Shown here one piece after another: positions 1 through 48,500 of a stretch of DNA of 64,000 nt. Made by a program: the position numbers and the translations under genes. This DNA comes from Thamnaconus septentrionalis (lineage: Eukaryota; Chordata; Actinopteri; Tetraodontiformes; Monacanthidae), in NCBI GenBank assembly GCA_009823395.1, contig CM020516.1, forward strand, positions 7,288,001 through 7,352,000. The letters run 5' to 3'. Below the pieces are notes generated by a model. The model ran no database searches and had not been told where the DNA came from. It was given only the letters and a program-made list of their open reading frames with translations. Positions within the stretch are counted from its first letter, which is position 1; every line of letters starts with the position of its first letter.

Positions 1-48
1 CGAGCAAGAACTAGAAGGACAGCGAAATGTTCAAAGTGATCATCTTAC

Positions 49-14420
<14,372 letters not shown>

Positions 14421-15040
14421 CGGAGCTAACTATAGGAATGCGTGAGGAGAACGCGCGCCTTCAGGGGGGAACGATGGGAACCGCACCGAGTCCGTGGCGT
14501 GGCGTGACACGTACACGCACTTTGTCTGTCGGGGGGGTTAATCTTCTTCCGTCAGGATCCCCGCCGTAACGTTATGTTGTAGCGCTATATTAGCGCTAAC
14601 CTGATAGTGACACTGTTTTAATAAAGACAAAATATATAATATATATAATATAATATATAATGATAATAATAAAAATATTTTTGAACAACCCCAAGATACT
14701 CTTTTTACTTAAATCTTTTATGGTTTCTCATTTTACAGACATGTGTTGTTGATTATTTCATATATACATATAATTCTATACTTAGCCACAGAAAATCAAA
14801 GTAAGGAAAGACGTAATAAACTTAATCCATCAAATACTGTTTTTACTGTTGTTGTTTTTTTTTTGTTTTTCGTTTTTTTAATAATAAGGCATTACAAACG
14901 TGGCTGAATATTTTACGTGTAAAGTCATCTGACACAGACATCAAATGTCATTAGTGACATAAAGATGGGACATCCTAGATGAAAATCATCTGAATAGCAG
15001 CGTAAATACGACTATATAATATAGACATAAATATGTGGAT

Positions 15041-15082
15041 AAATAGATAGATAGATAGCTAAATAGATAGATAGATAGCTAA

Positions 15083-15155
<73 letters not shown>
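15041..15155. repeat. (GATA)n microsatellite in the head-to-head promoter interval
   Basis: About 28 GATA/TAGA units, the first few interrupted by TAGCTAAA. It separates the AT-rich spacer from the pcnx2 promoter region. Confidence 0.95.
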
Positions 15156-15157
<2 letters not shown>

Positions 15158-15299
15158 TTTTTAAAATTACGTTTTGTTACTAATATGTCTGCCAAAGCAT
15201 TGAGGGGTTGGGCTTAAATTCGGAAATGCATGACATACGAATGAAGGCCATACGTTATGGGATACGTGATGAATACTGGATGCGGGACAACTCGTGGGA

Positions 15300-35514
<20,215 letters not shown>

Positions 35515-35755
35515 GAAGAGAGAGACAGTGAAAGACAGACGGTCTACAGAGAGGGACTGTAGCCAGAGTTACACACACAAACACACACACACACTTCCAT
35601 ACATATGATTGTATGAGTGAGCACCTGTGCACACCGACCTGCCTCCTCTCCTGTCTCACATGGTCTGAATGTAAACGAGGCTGAAAAAAAAACAAAAAAA
35701 AACGTGATGTGGGATCCAGCCGGTGGAATAAAGGTGTTTTAAGTAAAAAGGCGTC
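35515..35755 (+). terminator. pcnx2: pcnx2 3' UTR and polyadenylation signal
   Basis: After the TGA comes about 210 bases of 3' UTR and a canonical AATAAA at 35727-35732. Cleavage is expected around 35745-35760, just before an interspersed repeat begins. This is a short 3' UTR, in contrast to the convergent neighbour. Confidence 0.7.
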
Positions 35756-35964
35756 TCTGGTGTTTCCATTGAATGGTGTGAAGCGCATAAACCGTAATTC
35801 TCGTCAAATCGCGTCCCGCGAGACCCCAATTTGAGGAGGATGGAGGTACGAAACATTCTGCGATAAATCTGCATTTCAATGCTGTTTGTGCTCAAGAGTG
35901 GTTGTTAAATTTTTCTCTTTGATTACTTATAAAAAAAAAAAATCTGTCTCCTCCTCCGTCTAAA

Positions 35965-36332
35965 CGCCATGCAAGTCTGTGGAGTCAAAAGTCAAGTTTG
36001 TCCTAGAGACATGGGACCACTTGCAGGTTCATCAGGATCCCTAAAGACACAGCCACGTCAAATTTGGGGCTTCTAGCCCATGAGGAACCCTGAAACCCTA
36101 ACCCTAATTCCAGCAGTAACCCTAACCCTAACCCTAATTCCAGCCTTATCGCTAACCCTAATGCCATGCAAGTCTATGGGGTCAAAAGTCAAGTTTGTCC
36201 TAGAGACATGGGACCACTTACAGGTTCATCGGGATCTCTCAAGACACAGCCACGTCAAATTTGGGGCTTCTAGCTATGAAACATTTTCTTCCTCCAAGGT
36301 GGGGCGTGACAGAGACAGTTTGAGAACCACTG
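35965..36332 (+). repeat. Repeat A pair with internal CCCTAA-like stretch
   Basis: Two copies of repeat A flank degenerate CCCTAA units at 36088-36160, including the same spacer text (ATTCCAGCAGTAACCCTAAC) as at 23.2 kb. It lies between the convergent 3' ends of pcnx2 and the RGS gene. Confidence 0.8.
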
Positions 36333-36822
36333 GTCTAAATCAATACATCTTTCCATGACCACTTTTTTATTGCGATATTTAGGTATTGGTGTTAATGGAA
36401 ACGCAACTACAGAGAACATGCAAACTCCACACAGAAAGGCCCCAGGCCCGGAATCAAATCACCAACATTCTTGCCGTTTTGCCCCAATGCTTGGTCAATG
36501 AGGGAAATTTTTGATCCACATAACCACTCTGGAGCTTCACAGAGCAAAGAAGTTCACCCAAGTCCAATACAGCAAAACTTCGACACTGGTGTCCCTGAAC
36601 TGACCATTTAACTTTTGCATTTCTCTTGTTTATTTGAATAATATACAAGGATTCAGTTTATTTCCACTAATTAACACAAACCTTGTGCACCTGTTTGGGT
36701 ACATTGTTATACTTTGATTTTTTTTCCCAGTGGGTACTTAAAAAGCTGCATATATCCAGTTGTCCTGACCAGCCTCTTGCAAAAATGAAGACACAATCAC
36801 AGTGAGAAAAATCTATTAAGTA

Positions 36823-36828
36823 TTTATT
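36823..36828 (-). terminator. Candidate RGS polyadenylation signal
   Basis: AATAAA on the minus strand, the most distal such hexamer before the repeat composite next to the pcnx2 3' end. Several other candidate hexamers lie upstream (for example around 39.5 and 40.5 kb), so alternative ends are possible. Confidence 0.35.
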
Positions 36829-39800
36829 GTAGTTGTTACATTTAGATTTCTTTCTCTAGCAGCACTATTTAAATTACAGATATCCAAGGGCAGTTACCAT
36901 ATCAGAGTATTCTCGTAATGCGAGATGCCATTGTGTAAACAAAGACTGACCGAACTGCAGATCGAAACATACCACAACGGAGACACGCTGCTGAAATGAT
37001 AACTCGTATGAAGTTAAAGGCTACAGAAGGAACCTTTCGCACCCCTTAATGCGAAAACAAACCAACGAAAAATAAATGACTGATAAAATTAAACTCCGTT
37101 AAAATAAATTAAAACAGCACAGAACAGATCAATAATCGCAAACAGCTTTCTGTTCATGATGTGATACAAGGTTGCTCCACGTGCACCATCGGTCAGAATA
37201 GTCGCCGTCTGTTGGTTGTACGTCAGTGAAGTGAGGTCGTGGACGAGGCAGCAAGACGGTACAAAGCCGCAACATCAATGTAAAATTAACAAACAAAAAA
37301 AGAAAAAAAAAAAAGAAGTCACTGACATAATGTTCACATTTCAACATTTGATTTGTATGTATCCAGCTCTCAATTTGACCCCGTTGACACAAAAACAAAA
37401 CAAAAAGCAGACTTGGTAACATTGTTGGCACATCTCCACTTCAGTTGCGTTGAGCATCGTAGTCGAAGGAAATTCCGCCATTTTTGATTTGTATTTCGAG
37501 GAAAAACACCCATTTGTCTGAACTTCTTGCTGAGAATTAAAGCTGATACTGTTGAGTTGCAGCAAGCTAAGCGCCAGCTTCTGTAGGGTCACAAACATGA
37601 TGCCAAAGACATAAAAAATATCTTTGTGATACTTAGGTTCTGTGTAAATTAAACAGGTTACATCATATTGAGAAGATGATAAACCCAGTTGTTCATCTCA
37701 GCTTATGTCATCGAGCTAATGTCGGCTAAACTGGCTTCATACTGCAGACATTCTTGTGGCGTTGCTCTTCTTTAACTCTCAGAGAGAAAACAGCAAATGG
37801 GTATCATGACAATGTTGGAAATCTTTACCAATCTTAAAACTATTTACATTTTGAATAATTAGCACCCCACCCCTGAATTTTTTTACATTTTTTTTTGAAA
37901 TTGTCCAACACTGAAAACGTACATTCTCTAAATGAGTTACATTTTTTTTGCAGTCACATTACTATCATGCAGAGAAATGCCAACACAACCTACAATGAAC
38001 AAACCCCCTAATTCTCAGTTCTGTGTCTGGTATTAGCAGCTCTGCTCCGAAAGCAGGAGGGGAGTGGGGGGCTCACACGAGTCCCTCCTGCACCACTGGA
38101 ACACAGAAGATGGTAGTTTACTCGACACCGGACCAATAAGAAAGAGAATTCTTCTCTTCTAAGCGCTACAATGAGGCGGAGGGGATTCCTCGGTCTCAGG
38201 GCCCCCGCGGCAGTGACTGTGGATCAGGGCCTGCTTTCCCTTTGAGAAAATTCTAGGTTGAGGATGAAAAACCAATCGTGCCCTTGAGGCAGGCTGAGCC
38301 GAGGACGGGAAACTCGGCACAAGCCGCTGCTGTCTCGTCCTCCTCTGTGATTTCATGGGGAGCAGAGGGACGCGACGTCGCAGAGAAAAAGAACACTTTT
38401 CCACAGAGCCTTGAGGGGATCTTGGTGACCACGTGGATACAATTTTGCCTGCTTATGACATTTATATGTATATATACTGTATGTATATATCTCTTGATGA
38501 AAAAGACATCCCGTTCACGAACCACATGCACATAGAAGTAACCAACCAGAGTACCTGTTTGTAAAAGAAATAAAATAAAAAATACAATAAAAATGATAAT
38601 AAAATAAAACAGGGTAATTTAGTCATCCAGGCATTTCATAAGACACCCAAAAGAAGAATCAACCTATATCATAGTCAACATTAGTGAAAGGTACAAGGAG
38701 AGAGGGAGAGAAAACGAACCTCTCAAAAGAGCGTCTTTTAAATTGTCTGCATACTGCAGTACTTGAATACATACTCATACAGTATCGTTTATAGCAAATA
38801 ACTGAATTATTTCATTTATTTAGCAAAAAGCATGCTGAATAGAAAAAAACATCACTTTTTTCTAGTCTCCAAAAGTGACATAAAATTCTTTTTTTTGTTT
38901 TGTTGTTGTTGTTTTTTTTGCCTGTGGCTCAAATCTTCACGACGTTCTTATCTACAAAAGGCATGACAGACAGAAACCGAGAGCCTTAGGCATCGAAATC
39001 AATAAAGAGAAAGGTGATTGCCTAAAACTGCCGAGAGCCGACTTCCAGCGGTACAGCCTGCCAACGTCTCTCCCTCCTGAAAAAGTCGCACAAACGCCTC
39101 GGAAAGAGACAACGAGAGGGCAAGTGGAGTCTCGCGGGAGAATCAAGTCTTTTTCTTTCCTCTTCTTCTTCTCCTCGTTTTTTTTTTTTTTTTTGCTGTT
39201 CACAAGGTGGCACGTGTGACGTCATGGGGGCATAAAAAAAAAATAAAGAGAGTCGTCGTCAGACTGGGACGGAGAGAGAGTTCTTGAGGTCTGTCGTGAA
39301 GCGTAAAGAGGCACCAAACTGAGCTGAAGAAAACACACAGAGCAGGTATTCAAAAAGAACGTCGGTCTTTGTCGCAATGTGGAAAACACATCAAACTCCT
39401 CTTTTACAGGGCTAAACAAAAAAATAAATTCCTGTACAACAAAACAAACAAACTTGAAATCCATTTTTTGACTGCTTTATTCTGTGTCAATGCTACCATA
39501 TCAACACAGTGATAGTCTGAGATTGAACGCGGCTACACAAACGAACCAGGAGTAAAAAAATAAGTTTGAATGTTTGCAGATGACGTAGTGTTGTTGCTGC
39601 TCGTCCCAGCAGCAAGAACTCGGCCACAGCAGGTTGTGTTTGTATCGGTTGAATGGATGGTAACTAAAGATGAGTGGTGAGAGGGGCAGTGCGGGTCTCC
39701 GAGGCGGGCAATCCCAACAACACAACGCGTCTGCAGCTTTTTTTTTTTTTGACCATGTCATTTTTGGATTGGAACGCAATTCCACCTTTGCAACTTAAAG

Positions 39801-40251
39801 ATACATGGTGGTACACAGGTGGTGAACAAAGCCGACCGTTTTTACTAAAGTTCTCACTACACCCGCAATCATTCGTTGTTGTTTTTTTTTTTTTTTGCTG
39901 TGTGCTAGCAACAGTAGCTAGCATCCAAAGTGACAGAAATGATTGACGAGAACGGCGAAATTTTAGTGAAAATTCACCAAAAGAGGACGCACACGCATTC
40001 TTCAAGTTGTTTTCGCCCTTTTGTTTTTTTTCGGCGTTAAAGCGGCACCTCACGCGATGACGGCGCGTACATTCATCGGCTGTTTTTTGCAACGGAGGAT
40101 TTTTTTCGCAACAGCGCGACGCCCTCTCCTGGCCAACAATGTAATTTGCTACAGACCAACTTCACTTCACAACTACCGTGACCTTCACGTCACTCTTTCA
40201 GCGGCGCTGCGTGGTCGTAGCGTTTCGCAAAAAAGTTTCACCGTCCCGCCG

Positions 40252-40302
<51 letters not shown>

Positions 40303-40598
40303 TTGTTTGATCTTCAAACTGCTTTTCACTCATTTGGCGGATACTATTGAGCGTGTTTTGAGTCTTGACGCCGCTACCGAACACAGTTTTGTCCCACAGA
40401 AGCCGAGAAGAAGACCTTCTCTGGGTTCAGTCCGAATCCCGCTTGTCTACGTCTGATCTCACCAAGACGCCAGCACACAACCACGTAATGTCAGACAACA
40501 CGTTTATTTGTTTTCAGCAAGGATTCTTCTTTTTTTGTCATCACAAAGACATATACTACTCTCTGTATATGTTTCTTTTTAATATATGTATATGTGTT

Positions 40599-40760
<162 letters not shown>

Positions 40761-43700
40761 GAGAAGAAAAAATAAGCATACATTTTTGCTGAGTAAGATT
40801 GAAGGATATCAGCAAAGGGCGATGTAAACCATGGACCTTCTGAAACAGGTGAAAGGCGCCGTCAGCTCGCGTTTCCCTTCCGCCCGCCCACCCACAGCAA
40901 CAGATTTGCATAGGCAAAAATGGGATTAGCCCTTGAACAGTGGATTCCTGAATCTTTACAGAGATGCAAAAAAAATAAAATAAAATAATCTAATTCAGCT
41001 CAACACAATTTAAAAACATACACATACAAAACAGACAAAAAAAAATTATATATATAATATATATATATATAATGTGGACTAGGCCAAGCTCTCTCTTCAG
41101 CCGCCTCTGGTACATAGTCGATTCTTCTGTGCACGCGTTTTCCGTATTGTTTACAGTGTTAGGCTTCAAGTAGATCTAAAAAAAATAACTTGTACATTGA
41201 CGACTAGATGTGAAATAAATTAAGCAACATGAGAGGTAGTGAAAAGCCTACAGAGAAGTTGGTTGTTTCTTTTCCGGTCACATATATACACATATATGTG
41301 TAAATATATATATGTTTATATATAGATAGATGTTTATATGAAGTGGAAAACAAAAATGGTCAGTAAGGCCAGGGCTTGGCGAACCTGCTGCCACCTGTTC
41401 GAACCTTGTTTTCAGTCAGTAAACGCAACATCCACTCACCGTTTGGTACCAACGGAAAGTTAAAGAGGAACAAATAGAAAGAAAACATAAATCTCCACCT
41501 TGCGTTGACACTATGTTGGGTCACGTGTCGTTGCTTCTAAAAACAAAATCCACATTGGAAATGCACTTCCTTATAAAAAAAAAAAAAAAAAATTAAATAA
41601 TGACCTGAAAAATAAAGGCTGTGGACATCGTGACCCCACTGCGTGAAAGAAATCAGGAGGAGAAAAGGACACCGGCTGAGAGTTTGTGTTCCTGACACAC
41701 ACACACACACACGCACACAGTCCTCCACTGCCACCTAGCTGTTCCCTCCTCTTGACAAACCCTGTTTGGCGCTAACCGAGTTAGCACGGGGGCTAAAAAA
41801 GCTCACTCTGCGGAGAGTGAGCCTCCCACTGTTACCACTATTAAATAAGATTAAACACATCTATCATTATCATTATTATTATTATCATTATCATCATCAT
41901 CATCATCATCATCATCATTATTTTACAAATGTAAACTTGGTTAAATTGCACCATGACTTCATCATCTGGTTCTTGGTGAGACATTCTTGGATTCATCAGC
42001 GCCAGAAGTCAGCCGCGTCGAGAGCTGAGCTGAGCTATTGGTTCTCTATTATGGAGTCAAAAAATAGTTTGTTGTCCAAGCACAACATCTAAAATGCTCA
42101 CACTTCCTGAATACGAAAACTGTTCAGGGGAGTTAAAGTTGATACGAACAAACAAAAACAAACAAAAATAAAAAACGGTTCTCAGTTCTGGGAATATGTT
42201 CTGGGTTTTTCACTGCTTCTGGCATGCACGGCTCTCTCTGTTCAAGCAGCTAAAGCAAGAAATCAATCAAGTGTCTAAAAGTAGTTTGCGCGCTTTTGAA
42301 ATCACGAGAGAAGCAGTGAAGCATTGTGAAACTGCTGTGACTGGTTCTGCTCTACCACCAGCGCTGCCACTTCATACACAACACTTTGCAGTACCACGTT
42401 AGGACTAAATTGGGATTTTTTTTTTCCAGAGACAATATTCAGCTTCCCTCTCTAAAAAAGAAGAAGACAATTTCACTATTTTTTTTTCTATCAATTTTGG
42501 CCCCAAAGGCATTAAACTTGCAGACACATTTAAAACATTTTTTGTTTCTTTCAAATCTAATTCTGGATAGATGCCATGTTTAGTCACTCATCTAACGCCA
42601 CAGGTTTCTAATCATCGACGACACCCAAACACACTGAAAGACTCTGCAGGACAAGTTTTTTTTTCTTTTTTCTCGTTTTTGCGTTTTTCACCTCAACCGA
42701 AAAAATTGGCACACAAACTTCAGGTAGTCGGATGAGGCGCCCGCGTGGCGCCGGCGAGGAGTGGCACAGTTTTTCCTTTGACACTTAAAAAAAAAAAAAA
42801 AAAAAAAAACACTGCACGAACCTCCAAATCAAGGAGTCTGCCGGCGCACCGTGAGGCGTCATCAGCATTCCGCTAGAAAATGAAGTATATACTGCACTCA
42901 TGCATGTTCTACTGCACATCCACAGGCCAGGAACAAAGTTCATGTTGTGTTACATCATCATCATAAAAAAAAAAAAAGAAATTAAAAATCCCACCCCCTG
43001 AAAAAAAAAAGTACTACCATACACGAAAAACACCTTTGCGGGACATTTGGCAAGCGAGAAAAAAAGAAAAATCCCCCTTGATTTTCTTCCATTTTTATTT
43101 TTAACTGTTCGAGTGTGTAACTGCTTCGTGGCTGTACACACACAAAGCCGCTATCGCCGCATGCGGTCGACGTTTGGGGTCAGAAAACACAAAGCGGAGA
43201 GTGTGGCGGGACGAGGGTTAGCACGCTAACATTAGCCGCGTTAGCCTTCTTGGCAGAAACCAGGCTGATTTCTTTTTGACTCGCCGGCTCGTGACTGTGG
43301 CTTGTTTCTCTTTCATGTACGGAAGCGCATTGCATTCACTGGGTCAAAAAAAAAAAGTTAAGCACTTTATCTCGTAGTGACGAGATAAAGTGTCTAATTT
43401 ATTTTCATCTAGTGATGCAATGTGCCTCCGTTTTCATGACCTCCAGTTTAATAATTCAAATAACAGCAATAGTAAAAAGGAATATCAAGTGTTGTGAAAG
43501 GGCAGTAGCTAACCGTGGCGGCGGCTACCGTCCGTCCATCCGTCCGTCCGTCCTGGTTTCTCAAACAGCAGCAGTGAACATCTCGTCTTCACAGCTTCTG
43601 TCGACCATCGCGCTCGCAGCTAACAAAAATCCACAGTGCGTTTCTTTTCTTTTCTCTTTTTTTTTACTCCAACTATTCTTCTTGTTTTTCGGACGTCAAA

Positions 43701-44362
43701 CTCCAGGGAGCGTCTACGACCGAGTTCAGGAGGGCTGTTCCCCCGATCAAGCCCCTCCCCCCGCTCCTTTTCTCAGCACTATAGGAGAATGTAGACAACT
43801 ATTAGGAGTCGGCGTGGGTTCAGTCTTCTTCTTCTTCTTTTTTTTTTGCAGTAGTGCTTTCTCACTTTACGTCGGACACCTGTGCTTACGAGGCTGCGAT
43901 GGGGGAGGAGGGGGGAGGAGGAATAAAAGGATGGCAACGAAGCAGGGGAGGGGGGGAAGGGGATGGGAAAGACTCGGGCAGCGCTTGTGCTGCCTTTCCT
44001 CATGCGTAAAGGCATTGTGATTTTAATATATGTTGGTTGTATTTTTTTGTCTGAAGTTCATGAGTAATAAGAGAGTACATGTAGCTGCCCAACCACAATT
44101 CTAGCCCTTGCTTCTCTCAGTGAAAGAATCCTAAGGAAGGAAAGTGCTCGGAGGGGACAGACGGCTGGCTGGATGGCTGGCTGGATGGATGGATGCACTC
44201 GTGAACAGATGGATGGATGAAAAGGTGGATGGGTACGTTGGTGCTGCTGCTGCTGCTGCTGCAGAGGACACTGACCCAACACGCACCTGAACCCAACTTC
44301 CACACCGCAAAAAAAAAAAAACGCAGCGGTAAAAATTGGCAGATTTTCCCTTCACTGGACAC

Positions 44363-44419
<57 letters not shown>

Positions 44420-45254
44420 CGGCTCTCTTGTCTTCATATACCTCACTATCAGAAAATAAACGAACAAAACAACACCCCCCGAAAACAAACGGTTGCAGTC
44501 CGCGGCTTACATTGTCGAGCTACCGTAGAGAGACGTTTCCATGCAGAGCCAGTCAGTGCGTCCACACGGCCACTGCCACCCACAGCTGAGTCTCATGTGA
44601 AAAAAGAAAAGGAGGAAATGAAATTCAAAAGAACGATGAACACGTCTGAGGAATGGGATAGAGTTCAAAATTGAAAAAAAGAAAAAAGAAAAAAGAAAAA
44701 GCCAAAGGGAGGGAGGGACGGAGGAAGTGAGTCGAGAACGTTAACGTGAGGGTATGAGGTCGAAATATTACAGTACAGGAACAGCTGGCTTGTCTTTTCT
44801 TTTGTTTTCTCCTTCGCTTTCCTCGGTCTGTCTCTCCCTCCGTTCGTTCGTTCGTTCGTCTCCACCCGCCCGCCGCCATTGGTCGTCCTCGTCCGCGGTC
44901 GACCAATGGCCTCGCGGCGCCAGCAAAAAAAAACCAAAACAATCACTGGCCAGCATTTTTTCTTTTTCTTTTTCTTTTTTCCAAATGGTCTGAAACCAAC
45001 CAGCGAAAAAGGCCGACCTGGCTCGGGTGGACAACTGGATAGAAATTGCTTTTTAAAAAATATAAATAGAAAAAACAACCAGCTATCTCGGACGTCGCTC
45101 AGTTCAGTTTTTTTTTTTTTTAACGTGTTTTTTGTTTTGCTTGTTTTAATCAAGAAAGAGGGAGAGATTTTGTTGTTGTCGTCGTCGTCGTTGTTTTGTT
45201 TCACCCCCAAAACCAACTTCTGGCACCATAGTAGTATGTGAAGTTAAAGTAGTA

Positions 45255-45285
<31 letters not shown>

Positions 45286-45376
45286 CAGTAGTCTCGTTGG
45301 ACTACGAAGGCGTCCGACCGACCGGACCGGATTGGACCGGCCCGGTGAGGGGGGTGGGGGGGGCGGCGCAGGGGCT

Positions 45377-45565
45377 CTAGGTGTCGAGGCAGAGGCGCCT
45401 CCTGGTGGCCAGGTGGTCTCTGTAAACGGTGGAGTTGAGGAAGCGGGGGAAGGAGTCGCGGTGCATCAGGGTGTAGATCTGGAACTGGGCCTCCTCGTAC
45501 ATCAGGCTGCTGGGCTCCGCCAGGGTCTGGTTGATCCCCTCTCGCACCCGCGAGTCCAGACTCAC
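45377..45565 (-). CDS. rgs17: RGS exon 5: end of RGS domain and stop
   Basis: 189 nt after a GCTCAG acceptor. It encodes VSLDSRVREGINQTLAEPSS, then MYEEAQFQIYTLMHRDSFPR, then FLNSTVYRDHL and an unconserved tail (ATRRRLCLDT) before TAG. The tail lacks the Ser/Glu-rich ending of mammalian RGS17 and RGS19. Confidence 0.93.
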   Translation of the reverse strand: MSLDSRVREGINQTLAEPSSLMYEEAQFQIYTLMHRDSFPRFLNSTVYRDHLATRRRLCLDT

Positions 45566-48500
45566 CTGAGCACGCAGAGCACGACCACATTCACCGTCAC
45601 GAGCACAAGGACACTGACACAGCTGCTTCCTTAACGACGACGCCTTTGAAATAACAGTTTCATATTATATGACTACTTAACTAATGTGGACAACTATAAT
45701 TAAACACTACAGGTACTACCCAGAAAATTAGAATATCCTGAAAAGGTTGCTGTATTTCTGCAATTCAACTTAAAAGGTGAATTTGACATATTGTATAAAC
45801 GAATAATATGCAAGCTTTTATTTCTTTGGATTTTGCTGATCAGGTCTTGCAGCTTAAAAAAAAACACCCCTCAAATGTTATAATAATTTTCTGAGTTTGT
45901 GGGTTTGTGGTTTTAACAAGCTGAAAATCTTTAGCAACGTTACAACAAGGAACTGCTTGAGATGTCAATTTGCATGTAATGGCTCAATAAAATTTGTTGG
46001 TTTCATCTTTTATGTTAAATTGCCAAAATAAAACAACTTTTTCTTGATATTCTAATTTTTCGGGGAGTACCTGTATATAGCAGAGGTGCCAAACTCTGGC
46101 CCGCGGGCCAAATTTGGCCCCGCAGTGTCATTATATTTGGCCCGCAGCACGTGCACAGCTAAAACTACAAATCCCAGAATGCACTGCTGTGTATTTTGAC
46201 GAATGAATGCAAATTCCCATAAGCCGTTTCTCATCAAGATGACGGTACCATAAAATAAAGCGGACCAATGGGTGAGCGGGGGAGGGGCCACACGCTCATA
46301 TTTGACACTTTGTACCTCTTTGGGCGACAGTATGGACACGTAGTCTTCGTAAATGATGCGGGCTTTCTCGTCCACCAGGGCGGCGCTGGTCTCCTTCTTC
46401 AGGTCCTCGCAGGCCAGCCAGAAGAGCAGGTTGTCCTCGCTGTACTCGGAGCGCAGGAACTCCCGGAACACCTCTCGGCCCTCCAGCGAGCGCAGCATCA
46501 GCTCGAAGCTCCGCGACCACGACAGCACCTCCTCCAGACTGGCGCGTCTTCAGAGGAGGGAGAGAGAGAAAGGAAAGGAAAGAAAAGCAAAAGCGATGAG
46601 CGACGGCGAGTCGTGCGAGCCAGCGCGCCGAGGTGAGGGGGAGCAGGGTGAGGAGGAAGAGGAGGGGGAGAAGAAAGAAGAGGAGGAGGAGAAACTCACT
46701 GTTCTTCAGCAGCTTCAATACTGTCCATCTTGGTGCACGTCTGCCGTTCGCTCCTGTCCATCCTGTCTTCATTCCTGCAGTGGAGACAAGCAAAAAGAAT
46801 GAATGAATGAATGAATGAATCAAATCAACTGCCATAGTGCCCACAAGCTGCTTTCATTCAAACGCGAGCTCAGTTAGCAGCCGAGCTAACGGGCTTGAGT
46901 GGGTTTGATGGTGTTTTAAACAAAAGTTTTCCTCCCAGAGTCTTGCGCTGCACACAGACCAGAACAAACCAGAACAAACCGGATCCCTGCAGGTCCTCAG
47001 CAGCATCCGCTGTGGTGGGAACCTCCACCACTGCTGATCAGTACAATAATTCAACAGGACTGGCGTTCAAGAGAGCGCTTCAGGGAAGCATGATGATAAG
47101 GGTGCAGCTGTGATGAGGTTTAGTGAGTTCTTGTAAAGAAACAATCACCGATTTCAATAATAATAACAATAATAATAATAATGAATAAAAATGAACCGAC
47201 TGCAACCGCATCTCCCCCAGTGGGGGGCGTGGACGTGAACTTTGACCTACAAACAACGATGACCCACAACAAATGAGAGCACGCAACTCGGGCCGCCGCC
47301 ACACAATAGCGCTTCAGTTGCGACTGCTGAAGAGAAAAAAAGAAAAAAAGAGCCAAAAAAAAAAAAAAAAAAAGGAAAAAAAAAGGAAAAAAGAGGGGAA
47401 AAAAAGCGGGGGGGTGGGGGGGGGCCTCTCCGGAGTAGCACGGTCACACTGGCCGTGTCCACAGTGACACACACACACACACACACACACACGCACGCAC
47501 ACAGAGAAGTGTCTATTTCTGTCCCACCATGGAGGATCTTTCCTTCTTCTTCCACTTGCTCTGGTCAAAGTGCCTATTGTGCGGCAGTAATGGGATAAGC
47601 TGGCCACAAGCCCCCCCCCCACCCCTAACCTCACCCCACCCCCCCACCCCCCCGGCTCACAATACGGCTAAATATACGGCTCTTCTTCACAGCTGTTTTG
47701 CATGTGATCCGCCGACGGAAATAGAAGGCACCCCGGCTAGATAAGGGCCTCGTGCAGGGAGGGGGGAGGGGGGAGAGGGGGAGGAAGAGGAGGTGGAAGA
47801 AGAGGATATGGGGGAGGAAGAATAGGAGGAGGAGGAGGAGGGGAAGGAAGAGGAGAAGGAAGAGTAGGAAGAGGAGCGGAGGAGAGGGAGGTGAAGGAAG
47901 AGCAGGAGGAGGGAGGAGGAGGAGGAAGAGGAGGTAGAAGAAGAGGAGGAGGAAAAAAGCAGGAGGAACAGGAGGAGAGGAAGAGGAGGGAAAAAACATT
48001 TGACACACTCCGTCCCTGGAAATTCAGCTGCTGCTGCTGCTGCTGCTTGCAGGGTTTGCTTCAGCATGACAGTAAGAGAGAAGGAAAAAAAAAGGCTAAA
48101 CACTGCGCAGCATTTAACAAATTTCTTTCTCTACACAAACGCATGGAGCTCAAACGGCTCAGTGTTCCTCTGAGGAGCTTTCCAAAAAAAAAAAAAAAAA
48201 AGGAGGAAAAAAAAGCAAACATGCAGACTGGAGACAATTTTTTCCAGGGGGCATATTCTGGAGATCATTTCATTAACACACACACACACACGCGCACTGC
48301 AGGCCCAGCTCGCAAGCTGCAACCACTTGAGATGAAGTGGTGTGAAAAGAGGCGGCGCATTCATTCACTCGCTGGCTGCAAACAATGTCTGATTCACTGG
48401 TCGCCCTCGCTGCCCGCCTGCTGCCTTGCTCAGGGGCGAGTCTAGACTCTGAGCAGCCAGCGTTTGGACACCCACACAGTTTTTGTTGTTTTGTTTTTTT

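Noticed and set aside
47631..48103. Ser/Pro/Leu-rich minus-strand frames of 90-138 codons
   Set aside because: Translation of a polypurine/polypyrimidine tract.
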